Positions 1 through 4,476 of a DNA stretch of 5,927 nt are shown in pieces. The stretch is from an uncultured Clostridia bacterium (GTDB lineage: Bacteria; Bacillota; Clostridia; Oscillospirales; Acutalibacteraceae), in NCBI GenBank assembly GCA_946186535.1, contig CAMHNT010000137.1, forward strand, positions 1 to 5,927, read 5' to 3'. The position numbers and the translations under genes were made by a program. The notes beneath the pieces were generated by a model. The model saw nothing but the letters and a program-made list of their open reading frames with translations, had not been told where the DNA came from and ran no database searches. The stretch's first letter is position 1. Each line of letters begins with the position of its first letter.

Positions 1-44
1 CTTTCGTGAAAATAGTGATCACGACTCTGCTCGAACCGTGTCCT

Positions 45-59
45 ACGCCGTGACGGCGT
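45..59. repeat. Small GC-rich hairpin downstream of the CPBP gene
   Basis: Perfect 6-bp arms ACGCCG and CGGCGT surround a 3-base loop. It lies about 35 bases beyond the CPBP stop codon in the direction of that gene's transcription. No U-tract follows on the minus strand, so it is not a convincing intrinsic terminator. It could be a 3'-end stabilising hairpin or chance. Confidence 0.35.
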
Positions 60-67
60 TATATTCA

Positions 68-83
68 TGTATATTCATATACA
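68..83. repeat. AT-rich 16-bp palindrome after the CPBP stop codon
   Basis: TGTATAT and ATATACA are perfect 7-bp arms around TC, 11 bases past the CPBP stop. It begins TGT and ends ACA like the palindromes in the divergent control region, but its core is simple AT sequence, so the resemblance may be accidental. Confidence 0.3.
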
Positions 84-94
84 CAGATACCGAT

Positions 95-667
95 TTACCA
101 TTCTTTCCTTATCTTTTCAAAATCTATTGTCTTACCGATCTTTTTCCATATAACTATAAAAATAATCAGTTCGATCACGGTCTGAACAAGATATGCTATT
201 ATTGAACCTGTTGCGTGCGAGGCATTTACGTATGTTCCTGTTGTAGTATCCGACTGAATAATAGCCTGGGAATATGCTGTCAAAAAGTCGTATCCGCCGT
301 GTACTACGGCGCATGCCCATATATTGCGGGTCTTCCAGTACATAACAAGCAGATTCAAACCAAATATCCCTGCGCTTAACGTTTTCAGCGCAGCCTGTAA
401 AACAGTGGCAAGATCGTTTATTTCTCCCGTGATAGCAGATTCAAAAACATGAACAAAACCGAATACAGATGATGTAACTATTGCCGAAATAAGGAATATG
501 TGTTTAACATTCCTAAACTGATAAATAAGCGCATCATTAATAATTGCGCGAAACATAAGCTCTTCAAAAAGACCTACTCCAATAAAGAAAAAGAATGTTG
601 TGAGCATCTGCAAGGGCCATCCTTGAATAAGAGGTGTATTCGGATCGCTGATACCGTCGATAAGCAT
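95..667 (-). CDS. CPBP-family intramembrane metalloprotease, catalytic C-terminal part (split gene)
   Basis: This 190-codon reading frame carries the three signature motifs of the CPBP (CAAX protease/Abi, Rce1-like) family. They are EELMFR (E35, E36, R40), FGFVH (F69, H73) and HGGYD (H123, D127), all within or next to hydrophobic segments. Family members are multi-pass membrane proteases; in Firmicutes they process peptides or confer immunity to bacteriocins, but the substrate here is unknown. Family proteins usually have 220-300 residues, so 190 is short. The missing N-terminus lies immediately upstream in the same frame (686-934), separated only by one TAG codon. The first ATG follows that TAG by 18 bases and has a weak AGGGA five bases before it, so reinitiation could produce this fragment. 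Otherwise the gene is a recent pseudogene. The family assignment is firm; whether it is functional is uncertain. Confidence 0.8.
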   Translation of the reverse strand: MLIDGISDPNTPLIQGWPLQMLTTFFFFIGVGLFEELMFRAIINDALIYQFRNVKHIFLISAIVTSSVFGFVHVFESAITGEINDLATVLQAALKTLSAGIFGLNLLVMYWKTRNIWACAVVHGGYDFLTAYSQAIIQSDTTTGTYVNASHATGSIIAYLVQTVIELIIFIVIWKKIGKTIDFEKIRKEW

Positions 668-685
668 TAAGGTCCCTAATAATCC

Positions 686-934
686 CTATATTATCCAATA
701 TACAGATAAAGATTTTATGACATAGCCCGTGGAACATAAATAATTCTGAACCGCTTTTTCGCCCGAGATCATGTACAAAAAGACCGCACACGTTCCCGAA
801 AGCAGTAAACGTAAGACCAGCTGCCCCGCAATACTGCCGGAATTTAGACTAAGAATACTCATGAGGCTTACAACCAATGCAAATACAGCACATATCATCG
901 GTTGATTTTTTAAGAAGTTGATCGCATATTTCAT
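686..934 (-). CDS. N-terminal membrane part of the same CPBP protease, ended by an in-frame TAG
   Basis: This 82-codon frame has a good ribosome binding site (AAAGGA, about 8 bases before the ATG). It encodes a short basic N-terminus and two hydrophobic helices (roughly residues 12-30 and 36-57). A third helix begins near residue 72 and is cut off at codon 83 by TAG. The seven codons after the TAG stay open in the same frame and lead straight into the ATG of the catalytic part. Together 95-934 would encode a protein of about 279 residues, normal for the family. One substitution from a sense codon such as TTG, CAG or TGG explains the break. A sequencing error is also possible. On its own this piece has no known function. 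Confidence 0.65.
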   Translation of the reverse strand: MKYAINFLKNQPMICAVFALVVSLMSILSLNSGSIAGQLVLRLLLSGTCAVFLYMISGEKAVQNYLCSTGYVIKSLSVYWII

Positions 935-974
935 ACAAATATTCCTTTTGTTTTTAAGTTTCTACAATAAATTT

Positions 975-994
975 TTTTCACCTGCTTTTCACCT
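975..994. repeat. Direct repeat with 11-bp period in the CPBP leader
   Basis: TTTTCACCT occurs at 975-983 and again at 986-994, an exact 9-base match one helical turn apart. On the minus strand this reads AGGTGAAAA twice and lies just downstream of the predicted CPBP start of transcription, in the untranslated leader. Repeats one turn apart can be regulator half-sites, but no protein can be assigned. Confidence 0.4.
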
Positions 995-1006
995 ACTGTT
1001 ATATAT

Positions 1007-1036
1007 ATGATATGGTAAAATTTGAGTTCTTTGCAA
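1007..1036 (-). promoter_or_regulatory. Putative promoter of the CPBP gene
   Basis: On the minus strand a -35 like TTGCAA (1031-1036) is followed after 18 bases by TATCAT (1007-1012). The predicted transcript starts near 1000, leaving a leader of about 65 bases before the ATG at 934. The palindrome at 1042-1058 lies 5 bases upstream of the -35, a position typical of an activator site. Neighbouring ATATAT sequence offers alternative -10 elements, so the exact position is uncertain. Confidence 0.45.
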
Positions 1037-1041
1037 TATAC

Positions 1042-1058
1042 TGTGTCGGAACGACACA
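1042..1058. promoter_or_regulatory. Palindromic operator candidate, copy 1
   Basis: TGTGTCG and CGACACA form perfect 7-bp arms around GAA. A second copy differing at one base of 17 occurs at 1167-1183, and both are preceded by CAATAT. The repetition in one control region marks it as a protein-binding site. The best candidate is the XRE-receiver regulator encoded at 1255; that assignment is inference. It sits next to the -35 of the CPBP promoter. Confidence 0.7.
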
Positions 1059-1072
1059 TTTTATTATTTAAT

Positions 1073-1089
1073 TGTAATTCCAAATTACA
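1073..1089. promoter_or_regulatory. Third palindrome of the same length, different core
   Basis: TGTAATT and AATTACA form perfect 7-bp arms around CCA. It has the same 17-base length and the same TGT and ACA ends as the two strong operator copies, but its inner bases differ. Its centre is 31 bp from that of copy 1 and 94 bp from copy 2. It may be a weaker site for the same protein, a site for another protein, or chance in AT-rich DNA. Confidence 0.4.
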
Positions 1090-1166
1090 GTTTTGTTTCC
1101 ATCGTTACCGGTTAACACTATGCAAGCTTTTTTAGGTAAATTAAACATTTGACTGCATTTCCAATA

Positions 1167-1183
1167 TGTGTCGGAATGACACA
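1167..1183. promoter_or_regulatory. Palindromic operator candidate, copy 2
   Basis: TGTGTC and GACACA (7 bp with the flanking A and T) surround GGAAT. It differs from copy 1 at one base, C to T. It ends 19 bases before the -35 of the promoter of the two-component operon, so its centre is near -62 from the predicted start, an activator-like position. A run of nine T follows about 5 bases later, so a weak terminator is an alternative reading; the repeated sequence favours a binding site. Confidence 0.7.
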
Positions 1184-1202
1184 TTAATTTTTTTTTAAGT
1201 CC

Positions 1203-1231
1203 TTGCGAATGTATTGCCTGTTTGATATAAT
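1203..1231 (+). promoter_or_regulatory. Promoter of the two-component operon
   Basis: TTGCGA (1203-1208), a 17-base spacer and a perfect TATAAT (1226-1231) preceded by TGA form a vegetative promoter with an extended -10. Transcription would start near 1238, giving a leader of only about 17 bases, with the ribosome binding site at its very 5' end. The operator candidate at 1167-1183 lies just upstream. Confidence 0.75.
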
Positions 1232-1238
1232 GAAACCG

Positions 1239-1245
1239 AAAGGAG
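1239..1245 (+). promoter_or_regulatory. Ribosome binding site that decides a GTG start
   Basis: AAAGGAG lies 9 bases before the GTG at 1255. No better start is nearby, and the XRE domain begins a few residues after this GTG, so the GTG start is supported. Confidence 0.75.
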
Positions 1246-1254
1246 TGAGCAGCA

Positions 1255-1845
1255 GTGAATATTTCTTTTGCTGAAACACTGCGCAGACTACGTCTGAAAA
1301 ATGATATATCACAGCAGCAGTTGGCTGACCTGATCCATGTACAGCGTTCCACGATCGCCAGTTGGGAAACAGGCCGCAGGATCCCCGATGTCGCAATGAT
1401 CTCGAAGCTTTCCGAATGTCTTGGCGTTGATGTTGATACACTTTTGCACTACTCCGAAAAATGCGATAAACCACTGAACATTATTTTGCTTGACGATGAA
1501 AGGATCATTCTCGAAGGAGGGCTTTCCGTTTTAAAGGAAACCCTACCCACAGCTGAGATCAGCTGTTTTACGGAACCTAATGATGCTATTCGCTTTGTGA
1601 AAAAAAACATAGTTCAAATTGCCTTTGTTGATATTGAGATGGGGCGTGTCAGCGGGTTGGATATTTGCAAAGAGCTTTTGAAGATCGAACCTAATATGAA
1701 CGTCATTTTCCTCACGGCATTTTCTCAATACTCTTTAGATGCGTGGAAGACAGGCGCCTGCGGATTCATTGAAAAGCCTTTGTCAGCTGATGACATACGG
1801 TGGCAGATCGCCCATCTGCACCTACCTTTGGGAGGTGTGCTATGA
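1255..1845 (+). CDS. Response regulator with N-terminal XRE helix-turn-helix and C-terminal receiver domain
   Basis: The 196-residue protein has two clear domains. Residues 5-66 are an XRE (Cro/CI-type) DNA-binding domain with the pattern SQQQLADLIHVQRSTIASWE, followed by GRRIPD. Residues 73-190 are a CheY-like receiver with the acidic pair D80/D81, phosphoacceptor D126 (in FVDIEMG), T154 (in FLTAF) and K174 (in EKP). All key phosphorylation residues are present, so it should be phosphorylated by the adjacent kinase. The order is unusual, since most response regulators carry the receiver first, and LytS-type kinases normally pair with receiver-LytTR regulators. The stop codon overlaps the kinase start as ATGA, implying translational coupling. 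It is probably autoregulated through the upstream palindromes; this is inference. Confidence 0.88.
   Translation: MNISFAETLRRLRLKNDISQQQLADLIHVQRSTIASWETGRRIPDVAMISKLSECLGVDVDTLLHYSEKCDKPLNIILLDDERIILEGGLSVLKETLPTAEISCFTEPNDAIRFVKKNIVQIAFVDIEMGRVSGLDICKELLKIEPNMNVIFLTAFSQYSLDAWKTGACGFIEKPLSADDIRWQIAHLHLPLGGVL
1830..1837 (+). promoter_or_regulatory. Ribosome binding site of the kinase gene
   Basis: GGGAGGTG lies inside the end of the regulator gene, about 6 bases before the ATG at 1842. It supports that ATG over an in-frame GTG at 1800, which has no such site and would add 14 residues overlapping the receiver domain. Confidence 0.8.
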
Positions 1846-3089
1846 TTGATCTTCAATGGTGTCTCGGTTTTTCATTCCGTTTCACTGCACTGTTTTTTGG
1901 TGCTGCAGCTATTTTGATGATCGGCTGCGACGACAGAGAGGAAAAACTACATAATCGTTTTTTCAAGATCACCACCCTGCTGGCGATGATCCTGTCACTG
2001 ACAGACATTTTTATAATGATCACGCAGCTTTACGCAAACGCCGTGGTGATCCAATGCATTCTGCGCTTACTTTATGTAATTTTTGATATTCCGTTATTTC
2101 CTGTTATTACGGCATGGCTGCTTTATACCTGCAAAGAACCGCTGCGGCGCAATCCGGCATTATATACGGTATGCAGCCTTCAAGCACTTAAAGCTGCGGC
2201 AGTTTCGGCATATTTTGCAACTGACGCATATTACACAATTAATGGCATCACCGATGTTAAAAAACCATTTTCGTATATCAGCATGATTTTCGGTATCGTA
2301 TTTTTTATTGTTATCGCCGTCATACTTGTCAGAAGATGGAAAAAACTGACTGCAAGCCAGCGGATTTTTTTCGTGATCTGTGATCTTATGACTTCCGAAT
2401 GGATGATCATATTTATGGAATGCTTTCTCATATATGATCAAAACCGTCGGAATCGCAAGAATAAAGAAGCGATAATTCGCCAGCAGGAGGAGATCATCAG
2501 ACAAAAGGAAGACCTTGTCAAACGCAAAACACAGGTGGCTGTTCTGCAAATGCGGCCGCATTTCATTTATAATACACTGATGAGCATATATTACCTCTGC
2601 CAACAGGACTCAGCCAAAGCTCAGAAGGTGATTCTTGATTTCAGCCGCTACCTAAAGAAGAATTTCACAGCCATCGTCAGTGAAGAAACTGTTCCGTTTT
2701 CGGAAGAGCTTGAGCATACGAGGGCATATTTGGCAGTAGAAAAGGTCCGATTTGAGGAAAAATTATACGTTGAGTTTGATACACCTGTTACCGTTTTCAA
2801 GCTTCCGCCGCTTACTTTGCAGCCGATTGTCGAAAACTCCGTCAAATACGGCGTCAGTCCCGGTCTTGACCCGCTGTATCTCTCTATTATCACCGAGGAA
2901 TCGGATGAAGGAGTTTCGGTCATTGTAGAAGACACAGGTCCCGGATATGCCCCGTCTGATGACAATGAGCCGCATATTGCACTTGAGAATATCCGCAAAC
3001 GTCTGAAAACCATGTGCGGAGGCTCGCTGGAGACAACACCGCGCGAAGACGGCGGGACAAGGGTGATCATACGAATCCCTATAAAATGA
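1842..3089 (+). CDS. LytS/YehU-type membrane sensor histidine kinase
   Basis: The 415-residue protein starts with about five or six hydrophobic helices (roughly residues 8-27, 44-62, 66-95, 107-133, 143-163 and a poorly defined one near 174-197). There is no large extracellular sensor domain. A basic/acidic coiled coil (about 200-232) leads to a His_kinase (PF06580-type) domain with phosphoacceptor H240 in MRPHFIYNT. The ATP-binding HATPase_c region follows, with N-box ENSVKYG (N332), G1-box EDTGPG (D364, G366, G368) and the GG turn at 393-394. These residues predict an active kinase whose partner is the overlapping XRE-receiver gene. The sixth helix is short and broken by charged residues, which may reflect divergence or a small deletion. 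The signal is unknown; peptides or envelope changes are typical for this class. Confidence 0.87.
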   Translation: MIDLQWCLGFSFRFTALFFGAAAILMIGCDDREEKLHNRFFKITTLLAMILSLTDIFIMITQLYANAVVIQCILRLLYVIFDIPLFPVITAWLLYTCKEPLRRNPALYTVCSLQALKAAAVSAYFATDAYYTINGITDVKKPFSYISMIFGIVFFIVIAVILVRRWKKLTASQRIFFVICDLMTSEWMIIFMECFLIYDQNRRNRKNKEAIIRQQEEIIRQKEDLVKRKTQVAVLQMRPHFIYNTLMSIYYLCQQDSAKAQKVILDFSRYLKKNFTAIVSEETVPFSEELEHTRAYLAVEKVRFEEKLYVEFDTPVTVFKLPPLTLQPIVENSVKYGVSPGLDPLYLSIITEESDEGVSVIVEDTGPGYAPSDDNEPHIALENIRKRLKTMCGGSLETTPREDGGTRVIIRIPIK

Positions 3090-3115
3090 TTAATTCCCGA
3101 TAAAAGCCGTCCGTT

Positions 3116-3144
3116 TTGACGCGGCCGATATCGGTATTGAAAAT
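3116..3144 (+). promoter_or_regulatory. Possible promoter of the lipoprotein gene
   Basis: TTGACG (3116-3121), a 17-base spacer and GAAAAT (3139-3144) lie in the 91-base gap after the kinase gene. The -35 is good but the -10 matches the consensus at only four of six positions. No U-tract terminator was found after the kinase, so read-through from the two-component operon is also possible. The gap also contains the palindrome CCGATATCGG (3124-3133). Confidence 0.35.
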
Positions 3145-3180
3145 ATCACAAAAAACACAGAAGGAAAAAGGAGTTTTATT

Positions 3181-4209
3181 ATGAGCAAGAGAATTATTAC
3201 GATTTTGATTTCCGCAGCAATAATCATTTCTGCCGCAGCTTTTACGGGCTGCGATAAAAAGACCGACGGAGGGGTTTCCTCCGCTGCTGGCAGTGAAGGC
3301 ACAAATTCCTCCGTTTTCGAAGTTGACAGCAGCACTGCCGGCGAAGACTCCGAGAGCAAGGCTGAGTCAAATGATGAAAAGAAAGAGTCCGACTCTGATA
3401 AGAAGGACGACAAGAAAAACGATTCATCGAAGGAATCTTCTTCCAAGTCATCATCAAAGGTCTCGTCTAAAGCTTCGTCTAAAGCATCTTCAAAAAAGAG
3501 CACGGATAAGGATACCGAGATCGATAGTGATAAGGCGCTTGAGATCGTTCTTGCCAACACCGATTACACCGAGGAAGAGCTGGTAAGCATCGACGAGAAC
3601 GATGAATACGGCGAGGAGTTCTATAACATCTCGTTCTACAGAAACGGCACGTACGTATTCTATGTTCGCAAAAGCGACGGAAAATTCTTCACCTATGAGG
3701 ATTACAACGAGAAGTACAACGAATACTACAGCAAGCCGAGCAGCAAGATCGACGAGGACAAAGCGCTTGAGATCGTTCTTGCCAACACCGATTACACTGA
3801 GGAAGAGCTGGTAAGCATCGACGAGAACGATGAATACGGCGAGGAGTTCTATAACATCTCGTTCTACAGAAACGGCACGTACGTATTCTATGTTCGCAAA
3901 AGCGACGGAAAATTCTTCACCTATGAGGATTACAACGAGAAGTACAACGAGTACTACAGCAAGCCGAGCGCTGAAATAGACAAGGACGAAGCGCTTGAGA
4001 TTGTTCTTGCCAACACAGATTACACCGAGGACGAGCTGGAAAGCATCGACGAGAACGAAGAAGACGGCGACAAATTCTATAACATTTCGTTCTACAGAAA
4101 CGGCACATATGTATTCTATGTTCGTCAAAAAGACGGCAAATTCTACGATTCCGATGACTTCAACAAGGCGTACAATGAGTTCTATGACGGTTATGTAGGA
4201 CATGATTGA
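3181..4209 (+). CDS. Secreted lipoprotein with three tandem PepSY-like repeats
   Basis: The 342-residue protein begins with a lipoprotein signal: a basic MSKR, a hydrophobic stretch to about residue 20 and lipobox FTGC with C24 as the lipid-attached residue. Residues 25-112 are a low-complexity Ser/Lys/Asp/Glu linker with SSKASSK-like units. From about residue 119 come three copies of a 76-residue unit, each with ALEIVLANTDYTE, an acidic patch, NISFYRNGTYVFYVR, DGKF and a Tyr-rich tail. The ALEI-to-DGK pattern resembles PepSY-type domains, which in other proteins inhibit or bind peptidases; the similarity is weak and judged by eye. Repeats 1 and 2 are nearly identical and repeat 3 is diverged and more acidic. 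AAGGAG lies 7 bases before the ATG. It is probably anchored outside the membrane; no enzymatic motif is visible. Confidence 0.82.
   Translation: MSKRIITILISAAIIISAAAFTGCDKKTDGGVSSAAGSEGTNSSVFEVDSSTAGEDSESKAESNDEKKESDSDKKDDKKNDSSKESSSKSSSKVSSKASSKASSKKSTDKDTEIDSDKALEIVLANTDYTEEELVSIDENDEYGEEFYNISFYRNGTYVFYVRKSDGKFFTYEDYNEKYNEYYSKPSSKIDEDKALEIVLANTDYTEEELVSIDENDEYGEEFYNISFYRNGTYVFYVRKSDGKFFTYEDYNEKYNEYYSKPSAEIDKDEALEIVLANTDYTEDELESIDENEEDGDKFYNISFYRNGTYVFYVRQKDGKFYDSDDFNKAYNEFYDGYVGHD
3535..4206 (+). repeat. Three in-frame 228-bp tandem repeats in the lipoprotein gene
   Basis: Units begin at 3535, 3763 and 3991, each starting GCGCTTGAGAT, with an exact 228-bp (76-codon) period; the last is shortened by the stop codon. 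Over 207 bp, units 1 and 2 differ at only two bases (C/T in a Thr codon and A/G in a Glu codon), both silent. Unit 3 carries many substitutions, including silent ones. This implies a recent duplication or gene conversion between the first two units. Confidence 0.93.
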
Positions 4210-4225
4210 TCAAAAAGAATAAAAA

Positions 4226-4266
4226 ACATCGGCGCTTGAGTCATGGATTCAAGCGTTGATGTTTTT
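4226..4266 (+). terminator. Intrinsic terminator of the lipoprotein gene
   Basis: A 14-bp stem (ACATCGGCGCTTGA with TCAAGCGTTGATGT, including two G-T pairs) encloses a 9-base loop and runs into TTTTT, 17 bases after the stop codon. The six A upstream of the stem could also let it work on the opposite strand. Confidence 0.88.
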
Positions 4267-4277
4267 ATATCATACAG

Positions 4278-4321
4278 AAAAAAGCCCTGCAAAGCAAGCT
4301 CAAAACCTGCCTTGTAGGGCT
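4278..4321 (-). terminator. Intrinsic terminator for minus-strand transcription
   Basis: Read on the minus strand, AGCCCTACAAGGCA pairs with TGCTTTGCAGGGCT (one mismatch, one G-T pair) around a loop of about 11 bases, then six T. It lies just beyond the remnant at 4334-4471 and probably ends the transcript of the condensation-like gene. Confidence 0.85.
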
Positions 4322-4333
4322 GTTACTAAATAT

Positions 4334-4471
4334 TTACTTTACTATCTCCGCACCGTTCTTATAGTGGAATGTGAGTTTTCCTTAAACATCGACAGTCATG
4401 TAAAAAGCACTATTATGTTTTGGTAAAACAAAGATAATATAGTTTTCGGGCATTTCCTGCACCGGAACTCC
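4334..4471 (-). pseudogene. Short gene remnant or small split reading frame of unknown function
   Basis: Between the condensation-like gene and its terminator, one minus-strand frame is open from 4471 and reads like natural protein: PENYIIFVLPKHN, then AFYMTVDV, a TAA at 4382-4384, then GKLTFHYKNGAEIVK and TAA at 4334-4336. The second stop is directly followed by the terminator, as expected of a true gene end. The pattern suggests the C-terminal end of a degraded gene with one nonsense codon. Alternatively, a GTG at 4462 with AGGGAG just upstream could start a 26-codon peptide ending at the first TAA. I do not recognise the family. Confidence 0.4.
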
Positions 4472-4476
4472 CTAAT

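Noticed and set aside
2..204. Plus-strand frame without a start, open from the window edge (begins FRENSDHDSARTVSYAV)
   Set aside because: It might be the end of a gene entering from the left, but it runs deep antisense into the CPBP gene. No supporting domain or start is visible, so it cannot be called.
686..688. Genome-wide amber reassignment or selenocysteine/pyrrolysine insertion at the CPBP TAG
   Set aside because: Amber ends the condensation-like gene at its natural C-terminus, selenocysteine uses TGA, and no pyrrolysine element or related gene is seen.
1166..1200. Hairpin plus T-run read as an intrinsic terminator
   Set aside because: The stem is only 7 bp, the T-run is not directly adjacent, no plus-strand gene lies upstream, and the same palindrome recurs at 1042-1058 without a T-run. 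An operator fits better, though a terminator role is not excluded.
1800..1841. Upstream GTG start that would lengthen the kinase by 14 residues
   Set aside because: It has no ribosome binding site, overlaps the receiver domain, and the ATG at 1842 has a strong GGGAGG site and an ATGA overlap.
2160..3070. Minus-strand open frames opposite the kinase gene
   Set aside because: They overlap a well-supported kinase with all catalytic boxes and show no recognisable protein features of their own.
3490..4203. Long minus-strand open frame of 237 codons across the lipoprotein repeats
   Set aside because: It is the antisense of the three tandem repeats. Its repeated Val/Leu/Ala-rich translation simply mirrors them, and the plus strand has a signal peptide, ribosome binding site and terminator.
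3535..4206. CRISPR array or transposon repeats
   Set aside because: The 228-bp period is in frame, lacks spacers and encodes repeated protein domains.
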